64,000 nt of DNA, taken from Chrysemys picta bellii. Taxonomy: Eukaryota; Chordata; Testudines; Emydidae. A program made the position numbers and the translations under genes. A model generated the notes under the pieces. The model saw only the letters and a list, made by a program, of their open reading frames with translations. It was not told the origin of the DNA and made no database searches. The DNA lies in the NCBI RefSeq assembly GCF_011386835.1, contig NC_088800.1:25707059-25771058 (forward strand), in the 5' to 3' direction. Numbering within the stretch: position 1 is the first letter of the stretch; every line of letters starts with the position of its first letter. This document shows, piece by piece, positions 39,801 through 54,800 of this stretch.

Positions 39801-42800
39801 TTAGCACAGCCTTCAGCCTGCCTTTACTTATGCTAAGAGCTGGGCAGCCCCCCCAAACTTCCGCCCAACTACAGAAAGCCAAAATGGGTTTTTGCTCTGT
39901 GTACCCCTCACACAGGCCTGCACTGAGTGCAGGAATGTAGCCACAATATATTTTTTAAAAATTACATTAGTTATAGAAATTATCCTTGAGGTGTAATAGT
40001 TAAGAGAAAACAGATTTATGGGATGAACATTTCAAGTATTAGGGGAAAATATAATTCACTTACTCTAGGAAGATACCCCAATAATTTAGTTGCATGTTCT
40101 TTAAGAAGTTTCTGTCTCTCTTCTTCAACAATTGCATGAATATTTCCTTGTCGTCTCTCTTCCAATTGCCTTTCTTCAAGTTCACGCTCCTACAGAAAAC
40201 ATGTCTTCGTTACCCTTCTATTTCTGTTTTATGAAAATTAATTTCAACCACATATATAAACTAGTAAAGAAGGACTCTGTCAGTAGAGCAAACCAAGGGC
40301 TTCCACTTAATTGCTCAGCTTTTGCATCATCTTGCAAGAAAGTAACAAGTTTTTTGTTATGATTGTTGCTGAAACAACACAAACTCAACATTTAAACAGG
40401 ATGAGAAAGTGGCTGTGAAGGAGTAAATTATTGTTTAAATACATAATTTTAATAATTAGAAAACTTGAGAAGAGAAATTATAAGCCTCTGAAAGATAAGA
40501 GAGTTGAAGTTACTTTGCTGCTTAGATGTTTACAGAAGTCCCTCTTTAAAAACTGATATATGAAGATATGATTCCCTATGACCTAAAAGTATTTTCAGAC
40601 AAGATAAAGTGTGTCCAGCAAAAGAAACTCGAAAAGAAAATAGACATGTTCTTCAGGCCAAACTGAATCCTCAGTAACATCCATACAACCCTGATTATCT
40701 TTAACAGGCTTGCACAGGTGTAGCTGATTTGAAATTTAGTAAACAATTCTATTGATGTATAAAAAGGAACAGAACAGTACTAATGTGCAAAAAGCAAGAA
40801 ACTCATTTTTGTTAATACAGTGAGCAAATGATACTGAATACACACAAGAAGCAGATCCACTGAATAAGAAAGTCATTTATACATAATCACTTTCAAAGTA
40901 AAATTGAACTAGTTAGACATTGCTTAGCACCTTTGGCTATATCATTTTTTTAAACATTCAGATGAGGGAATCTCAGATGGCTACTGCAGGTGATATGTAA
41001 TTGGATTTGTTTCATATATACAATGTGTGAGCAATTTATCTGTCAATTAAATCCTTTAATTCCTAATAATTTAAATGCAAAGTATTATTTCCCTTTAAGG
41101 AAATGTACATTCAATATTGGTTTAAAGTCTAAATTGTAGTATGCTACACAGCCATGTACCCTGCAGTATTTAAAATAGTGTAATGGCCTTTGATATATCA
41201 AAACTATGATGAAGTGCTAAGATTCTGGAGCGAACATATTTAAATATTCTTTTCAATGGATTGATTTTGTGCTTGTCACTTTTTGCAAAGAGAGCCATTA
41301 ATCTGGTACCAAGTCTGTTTTAATTCATATAGTAATGCGATTTTAAATATTAAACAACTGTTTTACATTTAGTAATGATTTTGTATCTCTACCTACCTAT
41401 ATAAAAGTATTTGAATATGTGTTTTAAGTCGAAGGAGAATGTTAAAATATCCAAGATAAGAAAGGTCCTTTTTGACTCCAAAGCTAATATACTGCTATTT
41501 AGTTGGATTAACATGTGATATGTCATCTACTTTAAACAGATATAGAAAATTTTCACACACTCTATGCGAGTATAAATTAGAGTAATAACTTTCTCCCTTA
41601 TATTTTACCCGACTATAGAAATAAAAGATTCAGTGAATCAGTTCACATAGTTTTACTCCTAATTTTGTTTATAAAACATCTAGACTGATTACATTCCCCT
41701 TTTTGAGTGTGAGCCTAGTAGGTGAATGTTAACATGAATCTGCTTCCTTTCCTGTGCCATGATTCCTTTGGAAAGAGATGCTTAAATCTCAAAAGGGAAT
41801 TTCGTGATTTAAACTTTTAAAATAAATTTTGGACTAAACCATCATTTTAAGACAACAGCATGTTCAATTTTTAAATCAATATTTTCTACAATGATGCTGA
41901 ATAAAGTGACCTAAAACAGCACACTAAACCCCTGTTGTGGCAAGTATATATGCTGGATGGACCCCTGCAGAGTCTGTTGACTTCAACAGAACTCCCTGTC
42001 CATAGAGGTCCAGGATGGTGGATCTACTTGCTGGATCAGGGCCTAAATTAATACATTCATTGTAAGTTTAGCCAAAATTAGCCATGAGGTGACTTCTCCA
42101 TGAAAAATAAAAAACAAAAAGAATTCCCCATTCCTTGATTGAGGATATGGAAAGGAAAGCAGCAATCCTAACAAACTGCTGCAAATATTGTCTTATAATT
42201 TTAATAAGCTTTAGCTCATATTGAAATCTAGAGGGGGAAAAAAAAGAATCCTCTTACTTTGTCTGCAAGGAACTGTTTGTGACGCTCTTCAATAAGTTTT
42301 TCCACTGCCTTTCTGTGCTCAAGCTGTTTCATTCTTCGTTTCTGAGCATTCATCTGTTCAATGCGATCATCCTCTGCAAACTTGGCTAACATGTTCTGTC
42401 TGAAGGCCTCTTCTTCTTCTTGCAAAGCCTGCAGTACTATCTTCTTGAAGGCTAATTGTGCTTCATATGTTTGCCTTAACTCTAGACGCTGCCTAATTCT
42501 CTTCTCCATTTCTGCCTATAGAGAAAAGCCAACAAAATGCTAATACACTGCAAATACTGTGTACCATATCTACCTGTACTCACATCCTTGTGTCCTTGCA
42601 TCCAGTTAAATACTGTCAACCAGTCTATGCTTAAACCCATAAGGAGGGGCTCAGATAAGTATCTGAATTGAAATAAATAGTATATTACTGGGGACCTACA
42701 AGATTCTCCCATCCTTCAAAAAGATTTTTACACTAGGATTTGCACTTGTTTATTGGGGCTATCATTCCTAAAACCAACAAGGATGGTATTAGGGAAAAAG

Positions 42801-45800
42801 TGTATAGCGTAACTATACAGTGCAGGATAAGTGCCATAAAATGCTGACCCTTCTAATGCCTTCTTATTTAGCCATAGTAAACATGACTTAATGGAGGATC
42901 AAGCAAAGAAGTTGATATCTTTAGCTATTTTGTCATGTGACATTTTAAAAACAGCATCTGGGATAATCTTCTCTGGAAAATCTTTTGGATTATTTATTGT
43001 AACTGGTTTTCCAGAATAAATAAGTGCACTTCAAAATTATGTGGACATGGTAGACATTCCATAGTTAAGACTGCAATGGTATTTCTATTATAATTCCAGT
43101 ATTGTCATATGCCCTCTCTAAATCCACACAAAAAAATCTAAAACTGGTAGATTAAGTTTGGGGCAAATGTAAAATTTTTCTACAAAAACTGAAGTGAACT
43201 GAACAAGCTACTCCTGAATGGCATCTAAAAAACGTTATGTGAAGAACTCAAAGTCTGATTTTTTTTTTTTTTGGCACCACCATGTAAAAGAAGGCTAGTA
43301 GCATGCACCAGACTCATCTATTTGTCATCTAGGGCACAAGTCCAATGTCTAGTTGATTAAACTTGAATGTTAAAGTTACTGACATTTCAAAGAGAATGGA
43401 TCATTCGCTCCAACAAACTGTCATAAGCAGGACCGGCTCCAGGCACCAGCGTAGCAAGCAGGTGCCTGGGGCAGCCAATGAAGAGGGGGGCAGCACGTCT
43501 GGCTGCAATTCGGTGGTGGGGCCGTCACTCCCTCTCGGAGGGAAGGACCTGCCGCCAGATTGCCGCCGTAGAATGAAGCGGCGGTAGAGCTGCCGCCAAT
43601 CACGATGGTTTGCTATTTTTTTTTGGGTGCTTGGGGCGGCAAAAACGCTAGAGCCGGCCCTGGTCATAAGAATGTCTGAGACCTAAACTTTCATTTTTAA
43701 AAAATAGTCTCCAGCTCTTTTCCATGAAAAAGTAAACCTCAAAATGTAAACCAATTGCCAAAGAGGCTTGTCAATAGCAAAAATATTCCCCCGCCCCCAC
43801 CACCACCAAAACTGAAGTCAGTTGAACAAGCTGTTTGTAAAGTCAGACACATTTTTTAAAAAGGCATTAGCCACCACAGTTAGTTTCTAACTTTTTGGGG
43901 GGCGGGGGGCAGATCCTAGTTTGATAGTGGAAAGGGGATACAATTTAAATTAAGTTTATCCAATGCATCTCACCCTAATCCCCCAATTCTTCAAGATACA
44001 GGATGCTTGTTGGGGCACCTCAGAAACCACAACGGACTCACTGAAGTCCCTCACAAATAACTCTAATAAGGCTGTTGGTAGTTTGGGGGTAACAGATCCA
44101 AACAAGCTTAAATAGGGATGTCAGCCCATGAACAATTCTAAAGGGAGATTGTTGAGGGAGAATTATACTAGGTGGGTGGTAGGAGGGTGATACTTGGCTC
44201 CAGAAGAGCATTCTAAGACTCAGGAAGCGGTAAAGAGACCTGCTCACAAGCTTCGTAGGGTATGTCTACACTGGGAGCGAGCCTTCCAGCCCAAGCCAGC
44301 ATGAGTTTCTTTACCCAGGCTGGGCGGCTCACTCACAGCTGAATGCAGACATACCCAGAGAGCTCTCCAGAGGCATCACCCAGATGGAGCATTACTCCAG
44401 GCATTTCCCAAGGCGTACAGGGAGTGGTCCTGCAGAAGCATTGCAAGAAAGGAAAAAAGGAATGCCTCGAGATATACTGCCTTCCACATCCATCTTACTC
44501 TCCCCATTATCCCCTGCACCTCAGTTTCCACAGCAGTGGAATTCTCTTCCTGTGCATATCAGGAGGGGAGCAAGAGTGAGGCTCCATTTCTGCAGACTTC
44601 CAAGTCAGCTTGCCTTTCCCCTTCCTGCTCTCCCCAGTGTCACATTAGGATTATATCAAATATTAATACATGTTCATACAAATAACTTTTAAGTTCATGC
44701 GACTGGGAGTACCTATCAATAGCTTAAGGATAAAATCCTTACAAGAACACTGAACAAATAAACCATTAAAAAGTCAAGAAATTCAGCATTATAATTAAAC
44801 ATGAAAGAAACTTAAAACCCTTGAAAGTATGGAAATTCATATTAAAGGTAGCCAAACTGCTTTAAGTACTTGTTACCGTCTTAAACTTGGAACCCAACTT
44901 TCAAATGCAATAAGCATTAACCTATATATAAGTCATGTTGTTGGCGAGGTAGCAGCTGCCAAAGTCATGTCAGAATTGATGGTGTAGAAAAATGCAAGAT
45001 GGTAACCAGAACATCATTTTTAAGTTTGATATTTTACAAATGCTAGAGCTAGCACCTTGATGGATGCTGTTCAAATTCTTTCAGGATCAAACTTTTCTAA
45101 GCACCGGTCCTGCACCAGTGATCAAAAGGAGTAAAACCACCTCAATTACAGGGTTGGCTACCTGAGCTTAGCTAGTGCTGTAACTACTTTGTAAGATACT
45201 TTATTATTGTATATACACTACTAAATCTAAATATTTTTTTCTGTACTTCTTTGAGACTATTATTTCCCCCATTATTTCTCTCAATCTTCTGCAAGAAGTA
45301 TGACAACATCATTATCTTTTGCCTCCTATCCACACAGGTTTATCTGTGCCTGAACTATTAAGGTAACACAAAACACCACTTAAAGGAGCCCACTGCATGA
45401 AGGGCCAAATTCTCACATTAGATACTTGTGGAAGACCCATGTGCATATCTAACAGGAAAATCTGGTCCAGGGAAAAATATTATACTTTATACTTATTGCT
45501 TTAACCACTAGCAAACACCTACCATCTCCCTTTTTCTATCTGCCTCAGCTTGTTCCTCAAGATATAGCTCTTGTCGCACTTGTTCCAGATCTTCACGCTC
45601 CTGTTGCTCTCTTTCCAGATTCTGCGCAATCTAAAACATGAGTAAGAAACATTTTTAAATGACATCTCAGACATCAGACATTTTATAAGATTTCGAAGTT
45701 TTTGGTAGCTATTCTAATACCATGTTCTGGAGCTTTTGTTTTCTTTCCTCACTCGCTTGAGCTTTAGCCATCCGATCTTCTTCTCTTTCCTGCTGCATGT

Positions 45801-48800
45801 TGGCAAACTCCATGATTTTCCTATTTTCTTCTTCCATTTCTTCACGCTTCTTTCTCCTCCAAATAGCCTGTTCGTTTTTAAATTCTTCTATGTATCTCTG
45901 AGTTGCTCTCATTTTCTCTAACTTGAGCTGTCTTTCCCTATATGATGGTACAAAAATGTAAATACCAAAATAATTATTCTAAAAATTATACTTTGATCTT
46001 TATTATTAATATGCTCTCACTCTTTGTAAATACTATATCCCCTTAGGGGAAAAAAAGCAGGTGCCTAGTGTCCCAAAGACCCTCCCTATTGCCTATTATT
46101 GTACTTAGTCCAAAAGAAGATCCCATGCCATAAATACGTTTCTTCAGGTGATTTAAGGCTATACATAGCTACTCTACAGAACTCGGCATTATGTCCAGGC
46201 ACATGCCAACAGAGACCAGGTCATGTGGCACAGTTTAATATCACTGGCTGAGCTTTATTTTGGAGTTGTAATCTCCAGAAGAAATACTTTAAGAGCAGAA
46301 ATGTTTCAGAAAGCAGAAACTCAGTTGTCTTTCTGATTAACTTACATCAACCACCCAGAATAAAACCGCCTTCCCCTACCCATCCCCATGAGCCCAAGCT
46401 GCCACATACAAAAGTCTGACTGGACAGAAGTGTCTGTGTCAGGTAGGCATGTGCGACCATGAAAAGTTGAAATCTGTGTTATGTAGCCATTTCTGGGGTA
46501 AAGAAAATCAAGGAAGTACTCCTTGAAATAAGCTGCAGACTTCACAGCTGGTCAACGAAAGCACAACCTGAGCTAGATGACAAAAGTACTTATGCCCAAA
46601 TCAGGAAAACACATGCTTCAATCCATTCCTATTCAGGAAAATACTTAAGGATGTGCTTAACTTAAAGCATGTGCTTAAGCACCTTTCCTGAATAGGGATG
46701 CTTTCCTGAATCAGGGCCACATTTTGTGAAATAAACATGCATGAATTGGTTCATCTTATATGTGATCATATGAACTTTTTTGGTAAAAAATACAAAACCA
46801 AAAACAACTAACATTTGGTCTTCCTCATAGATCTTCCTTACGATTTCATCAATCATGAGTTTTTCTTTTAGGAACTCCTCATAAGCATCCTGCTTCTTTT
46901 TTTCTTGTTCCTCAAGCTGTTTCTCCAGTTCTTGCTGATAAAGTATTTTCTCCTTATTTCGCCTCAGTTCTGCAGAACTCTCTTCCATTATCACCCTTTC
47001 CTGCTCTTCCTTCATCTTTTGTGATATTTCAGCATCACGTTTCTGTTGTTAAAAACATTGTAAGATTTTTCCCTCCTCTCTTAGGAGTATAATCTGGAAT
47101 GAAAAACTTTAACGTATATACAAGCAATCTTATAGCATCTTATTGTACCATAAAAATGAAGCGAATGTTTTCATCCTGAAAGATGACCTACAAATGTAAT
47201 TACCAATGTGTGCTGAATTAACAGATAAGATCTGAGCACATATTACCCCAGCACCTAAAAGAAGATATGTAGGTAACACTATGTAGAACGCCTCTCACAG
47301 CCTAGCTATTGATGAATTCTGAAAGGTCACTGGAATATGGTGTCTTAGCTCTGCAGACCATCTTTAATAAAAATGTTTTCTTTCTAGCAAAATAAATCAA
47401 AAGAATAAGGTACTTATTTAGAATGATGACATAATCAAAGTTACCTGCCTGTTTGTCAGCATTATCACACACATTAAAAGCATCCACGATTGTTTTCTGA
47501 AATTCTTTAAATATACATTTAATAGCAATAAAATTTCCACCAGTGTATTTTCTAAAATCAGCACACTAGCCATGCACTGTAAAAATGCACTGCTGCTGTT
47601 TGCTATAGCTTAATTCAAAAGAAGAGACTCTGTTAAACATTTAAAATAATTTGATATTATATTTAACCATGCAATTTAATTAACTATTGCTCTGATTGTT
47701 GCTATAAACTAAGCTTCTTTGCTATGGTCATATACTATCAACTAATTAGCCTTTCATAACAAAAATCAGATCTACAACAAATTATTAGACCCTTAACTCG
47801 AATGACATTTTAGATAAATCAGCTTCACACTTAGGCTAACTTTAAGGGAGACACTTTCAGCATAGTTGCTTATTTTCAGCTGTTGCTGAGAATGAGGAGG
47901 ATGAACCTGCTCCTACTTAAGTGAAAAGCAAAACAGGCTGATTTCAATGACAGCTGGATCAGTCTCTTACTTTCCATGCACCACAATGATTATTCAGCTT
48001 ATTAACCCAATTTTGAATTTGTATACAGTGGTAAATACTCACAAGCCTGCATATTTAACTTGCTGGCTAATTAGCAACCATAAAAGATAGGAATGAAGAC
48101 TTTATCATATACAAAAAAGTTTAAATTCTAGTTGTTACAGTAACTAGTCTAGAAATCAAAATAATTCCCGTCATTATGTAAAACTAAACAAATATTTTAG
48201 TCATTGGTATTTATGCTATCAAAAGTCAACAGCATAGTTCCTACCAAAGGGCTCTCTTCCAGTCATCTCTAATTCACATCATGGCTTCTGACCCAGGGAG
48301 TTGCTGTGAGCCTTCTGGACTGCACAGTCATGGAAGCAGTACTCTTTTTAAGGCATAGAATCATCATACCAAACCATGAGAAAATGCCACATAATGTCAA
48401 AGTTGGCATTACATCTGGGCTGCTCTTCTTCACACAGAGACATACTTTCATATGGGAATCAAGCTCTTGGGAATAACTTAAGGAAATATACTGAACAAGC
48501 TAGGTGTGTTCCCTTATGCCCTAGCATGGGGTGGATGAATCAGCCAGGCTATTTTAACTGACAATTTTAATGGAGGAGACAGACTGAGGGAGTTTCCTAG
48601 ACTTGAATCAGAGTGCTATCTGTAACAGATGGCAGAAGCCCCCCCACCTCATTTCTAGCCACTAAGATGGGAGCGATACTACTCAATCCTGGCAGGTAAT
48701 TCCTCCTCTTCCCCACAATATCGTAATGTCTCCTCACCCAACAAGGCTAGCAATTAAGTTACTGGCTGGAATAACTCCAGCAGGGTGGAAAGAAATAGAA

Positions 48801-51800
48801 AATATGATTCAAGACATGGAGTTGGAGTGTGCAGGCAATGTGGAACTGAGTTAAATCCCAATACACTACTGCCAACCCAGAGCAGCTATACAACCCCCAG
48901 GAGCATATAAGAATTTGCAGGTTGTCCCGATGCAGGGCACTGTGACTCCTGAATACATCCACCAGCAAACAGCAGACAGCTCAGGCTGTGAAGAGGGCAA
49001 AAAAGCTTTGTAAGACTTCAATTCAGGAAAGTGTCCCTACTCAAAAGTGCACTTAAACACAGACTTATGTCCCATTGACTTTAGGGGAACTTACGCATGT
49101 ACTTTAAAGAAAGACTTTCCTGAATTGGGACCTATGAGTTTTCTAAGACATTTGAACATTGAATTCCAGTAAAGAGGAATTGTATTAGTTTTCTTCAGGA
49201 AATCATTTCACATTTTTATTATAATAGACCAAAAATCAGAAGTCTTTAATACTATTCCATTTTTTTTCTAGGATCTGAGGTTATTTAACACAGTAAATGG
49301 ACCTTTGTTTAGTGAAAGTCAGAAAAACAAATTACCATTTTCTCATATCTTATAGCTTCTTTTTCAGCAATCTGGGCAGCCCTTTCTTTATTCATGTAAG
49401 CAGATTTCAGTTTCTTCTCTAATTCTCGAAGTTCAAGACTGCAAAAACAATTTTTTTTGTCAATGAGAATGAAAAAAATTGAAGTTAATTGAGTTGCAGG
49501 AACAGGGTGAAAAATTCAGCCCATTACAGAATACTTAAATCGGAGGCCAGATCAACTGTGTTGGAGAGCTGAGATGACATAAGCACTGGACATGAAGTCA
49601 GAAACGGACCAGCAGCTGAACTCAAATTAAAACTGAAATATGGGTATAGAATGGTTTTGAAATGAAAAAAAATTTACAGTTCTCAATTTAGTTTTAATAT
49701 TTATGACAACCTACAACAGTTTGCAGATGGTGAGCTACTAAAGCAACTGCTGCTTCACTTTATTATTGCTGTTTCCACATTATTTAACTGTACTAAGTGT
49801 CAAGTATTAAAGGACACCAGCATTAATTAAGAACCAACTAACAACTGTAAAAAGAAATCATGCAGTTGGGCACCTATTTAGATGGGCATGATAGTTTACA
49901 GATATTTAGTTAAAATTAGAAAAAATAATTAAAATAGGTACGTTTCACATGTAAAAAGAATAGTACAGAAAGAGAATGTTTAAGAAACATAGGCAAGATA
50001 GAAAAGAAGACGGAGAATTGATGAGAAATACTTTAAGACTTTTCCAGGAAAGAGAGACGATTCCTATGCTAGATGATGGAATGAAAAAGAAAAGAAAAGA
50101 GACAAAAAAATTGTGTGGAATATTTTTAAAAACAAGGGGTGAAATCCTGGTCCCGTCTAAGTCAATGGCAAAATTTCCACTGACTTCAGCTGGACCAGGA
50201 TTTCACTCATGGAATGCAAATTTAAAGTGAAGCTTGAAATGAAGACAAATTATTTGAGGATGGAGTTATGCTTCTTTGTACATACTGGAGTCTGGAGAGG
50301 TAGGATTTGAAGAGCCATAGAGATACCACAGTCAAACAAGACAGATGGAAAGCATAATGAGGAGCTGATATCAATGGTCTTTTGCTTACCGCAAACTTAT
50401 AAAAGGCTATTCCAAAACCTTTTTCATAGAGGCCAACTTGAAGTGATCACTGACAGAACAATCACTAAGCTTCTTTCCCTAACTAACATATTTAAGGATT
50501 AACCAGGATTCCTACTTAGCTTGACTTTAAATTGCTGCATAAACTGGTAGTATCTTTTTAATTCTATCTGCTCTCCCATAATGTCAATGTCATTTAATAA
50601 TCTACTGCCATGATGTCCACTTGCTACATTGTATTTTGTAACTAGCAGCTGTAAAAATCATTAATGCTCTGTCCTCCTCATTGAAATAGCTAGCCATTGT
50701 TGCTCATCATAATTCTGATGTAGCCTAGAAGTGAGCTGGTGAACAGAGAAGACGGTGCATGCTTGGACTATTATTGGAGATAGGTAATTCAAGCATTGCA
50801 CTACATGACCAACAGCCACTTTTGAAGTTACATGGGAAATTGTACTAATTCTTAAAAAAAGCCCAACAAGCTTTGGTATTCATGTCATTCTGTCCTTAAT
50901 TTTATCAAGCATACCCCCCAAAAAAGAAAAACCACTTTTATTGGAAAAGGTTTTGTGAAAGGGATCATTGAATGAGAGAGAAAGTATTCATTCAGTAAGG
51001 TTTGAATTGGTTCTTATTTTAACCATATTAACATTCTTAGGCACATGAGTTACACTAGTAATTAAAAAAATCATTTAAATATTGTGTTTCTAAAACTGAT
51101 GTGGCTATTCCATTTAAAAAGGAAACTTATCCCTCTGTTAAAGGAGTAGAAAAACTAAACTAATTTTAAGGGACAAAATCCTTCCCCTAGTATGCATGTG
51201 CAACTCTTATTGATGTCAATGCGTATTTGTATACTCATGTCTGAGGGCAAAATTTGGCCCTAAAAATTATAACAAATCAGAATATTTAAAAAAATCTTTC
51301 TTACTAACTTTTTAAATCGATGTTAATATGACTTAAAATTTGTGCTTTAAATGCTTAAAATTTATTTTAAAAAATTAGCACTGCTGAAACCACACACAGA
51401 ATTTTGTCTAGTCTGTTAACACCAATAGTATGTTAATAAGGAGTTAATGTTACAGTCAGGGCTTGTAGTTTTCCATGATTCCATAGCGGTGCCAGAGCAG
51501 ATTTCAGGACTGATCATAGGAAAACATTGAAAACCGTCAGTTGTCAAACCTCTTTCCCCACTCCACTTGCCTCTTTTTCTTTGAGCAGGGGGGAGGGGAG
51601 CAATTACCTTTAAAAAGATTTTTAAAATAGGCCAAAGAGGAGTAGCCGTGAAAGAGACAGAAAAAATAGACAAGAGAGAGAGAGAGGGAAAGAAATAGAA
51701 ACTTTATTCAAATTGACCAGTGTTGTAAATAATGAAATTCTGTCACCCTGCTGTCCTGACTGACTTCTCATTCCAGATTAGATTTAAACTCCTTGCCTGC

Positions 51801-54800
51801 TAGACTCCACCAAATTCTATCTTGCCTCCATCTCATATTGTCTCTTGCCACTGTGTTACTCAGGATCTCTGATTCTCTAATTCTGCTTCCTTCTTTGTCC
51901 TCTTTGTATCCTCCCCACACACAACTGTTTTCTCTCCCTTCCACCTGTGTCTGAAATATCCTCCCCAATTTTGTATGCTTTACAATCTTCCTATTTTTTT
52001 AATTCCTCCTCAAAACACACCTCCTTTCCAGTTTCTCCACTAATGAACCACCCTCCCTTACTGATCTAACATACATACATTAGTCTTTAAAAAAAGGAAC
52101 CAGGCATGAGGTCCCTTTCAAAAACTAACAGGCTCATAATCTTAGGGTGCGACTACACGAGCCACATTAAAGCACTGCCGTGGCAGCGCTTTAACATGGC
52201 TTGTGTAGCCGCGGCACAGCACTGGGAGATAGCTCTCCCAGCGCTCTAAAAAAAACCACCTCCACAAAGGACGTGCTCCCAGTGCTGGTGCACTGTTTAC
52301 ACTGGCAAATTACAGAGCTGAAATTTGCAGTGCTAAGGGGGGTGTTTTTTCACACCCCTGAGCGAAGAAATTGCAGCCCTGTAAGTCCCAGTGTAGACAA
52401 GCCCTTAGTTTATTTAAACTTCCCTCTCTCCCTCCCTTGCCTGAGGGCACCTCTCACTGCATCCTATCCTGTGGCATCTGAATTAGGGCTCAACCCCAGC
52501 TGTAAAACAAAACAAAATAATAAATGGAAATTATTCCATTGCTTCAATATAAATAAATATGTTTTGAAATATAATTTTCAGAATTCAGCATCAATCAGTT
52601 TTACAGTACTGGAATATTTATGAATTAAAAATGAGATTACTGTATTTTTCTATATATAAAAATACCTGTTCTCTCTTATTTGCTGCCTCATTTTTTCATC
52701 TTTAAGTTTTTCATAGTTTAATCTTGCCAACTCAGTTGCCAGTCTTTCTTCCTGCTCCAGCTGCAGCTCTTTCAGTTTTTTGTTTTCTTCTGCCTGGCCA
52801 GAGCAAATAATTTCTGTAACAATTTCCCCCCCAGACATTTCATACACTCATTCTCTTAAACGGATTGATAATAAGAATATTCAATTATAATAGTCAATTA
52901 AAAAACAAGATTTGGAAAGGACGTAAATGCTCACACTTTGGAGCATAAGCCAACCTCTAACTATTGAAGTTGGGAGAAAACTTTCCCTTGGGACAAGTTA
53001 CACCATAACTGCCTACTTGCAGGGTTTCTTCCTCTGAAATACCTAGGGCTGGAAAATGTCTGAGACAGGATGATGGACCCTGGTTTGATCCACCACAGCA
53101 ATTTGCATCAAGCTGTACTTGTTTTTCAATTAACAAACCATGTTCTTTCCTCATGTGCTGTTACTGTGCTAGAATGCGATTCATACGAATTTAAATATAA
53201 TGCATGTTGTACAGCATATATTGAGGATCTGGGACATGCCATAAAACCTATCGTAACAGTCAGTAGATTACTGTTTTGGAGATGGACAGTGCAAACATAA
53301 TAGAAATTTCTTATAAATATGGGACAAGTAAGGAATAAAGCAAATTAATCTAGACATTTGGAAAAGAAAGAACCATTTGAAAATGGAATAGTTTACTTTC
53401 CTCGGGGATCTATCACTGCAATTACTCTGGAACAGGTTAAATAATGCTTCTGGTCACATAATCTATTACAGTTAAACATGATATACTGTGTTAATGTACA
53501 ACTGTAAATACAGTAGCCCCTCACTTAACATTGTAGTTATGTTCTTGAAAAATGTGACTTTAAGGGCTGGTCTACACTAGGGGAGGGGATCGATCTAAGA
53601 TATGCAACTTCAGCTACGAGAATAGCGTAGCTGAAGTCGACGTATCTTAGATCGACTTAACTCACATCCTCACGGCGCAGGATCGACGGCCGCAGCTCCC
53701 CCGTCGACTCCACTTCCGCCTCTCGCTCTGGTGGAGTTCCGGAGTCAACGGGGACCGCGTCCGGGGATCGATGTATCGCGTCTAGATGAGACGCGATACA
53801 TCGATCCCCGATAGATCGATTACTATCTGCCGATCCAGCAGGTAGTGAAGACGTACCCTAAGTGAAACGATGTTAAGTGAATCCAATTTCCCCATAAGAA
53901 TTAATGTAATTGGGGGGGGGGGGGGGTTTAGGTTCCAGGGCAGCTTCTCCTACTCTGCAAGCACCAGGGGTGGGGGGGGCTCAACCCTCAGCCCGCCCAC
54001 TCCACCCCTTCCCCCAAGCCCCCACCCCTGACCCACCTCTTCTCCCCCTCCCCTCCTCCCCCTTTACTTTGCATGCTGCGTCCTGGCTTCTCCCCCCTCC
54101 CTCCCCTCCTCCCTTCTAAACGTCAGCAGCCAGCTGATTGCCATGTTGGGGAGGGAGGGGGAGCCTGCGTGCCAAGTCCTCTCTCCTCCCCCCCCCCCAC
54201 CTCCAAAATGCTGTAAGCCAGCTGATCGCTGCGGGCAGGAGGTGAGGGGAGGAGAGGGAAGGTGCTGATCTACGGGGTCTGCCGGCGGGCAGGAGGCACT
54301 GGGGGGGGTGGGCGTAGGGAGGCTGCCTGTTGTGGAGAAAGCAGACAGCCAAACAATGTAAGAGTGGAGCATTGCACAACTTTAAATGAGTATGTTGTTC
54401 CCTAATTGATCAGCAATGTAACAATAAAAGAACGTTAAGCGGGACAACTTTAAGTGAGGAGTTACTGTATTTACATACACATGCTCTGGATGGCTATAGT
54501 CTATGATATTTATTTATAATGTACAGCTTTAAAGAATACATTTCTCTAGACTAAATGGTATGCTCATAGATATCTTTTGTCTTCAATGAACAAAATTACA
54601 CTATGATATTCATACAGCCTGTTATTCAGTCCATGTTTCCATTTTGTAACTCTTATTTATAAATGCAATGAAAACGATAAGAAGCCCTGCAAATTACTCG
54701 CTCTGCTATGTTGCCTGTAAGATTAGCTAAATAATATTAGGTTTGGGGACATTTAGACATTGATTATTTTACGCATATGTTTTATCCTTCACTCCCACCC

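Larger units (their letters stand above)
36829..40063 (-). other. MNS1: MNS1 intron 9
   Basis: Contains a fold-back PLE (37746-37880) and a hAT-type element with exact 8-bp TSD (38165-38924). The rest is AT-rich with no recognised feature. Phase 0 at both ends. Confidence 0.7.
42516..45522 (-). other. MNS1: MNS1 intron 7
   Basis: Contains a hAT MITE (43428-43662) and a short MITE-like repeat (44258-44357). The rest is AT-rich and unassigned; open frames at about 44343-44692 have no domain. Confidence 0.65.
49439..52665 (-). other. MNS1: MNS1 intron 3
   Basis: Contains a short palindromic repeat (50138-50208) and a Harbinger-like MITE (52145-52404). The rest is AT-rich with no recognised exon or RNA. 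Confidence 0.6.
53511..54467. mobile_element. Tigger-like (TcMar) element, TA duplication, with nested MITE
   Basis: Left end CAGTAGCCCCTCACTTAAC and right end TTTAAGTGAGGAGTTACTG are inverted repeats. TA lies on each side (53509-53510 and 54468-54469). The interior has G- and C-rich tracts (53912-54310) and no transposase. It is interrupted by the MITE at 53564-53858. Confidence 0.82.
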
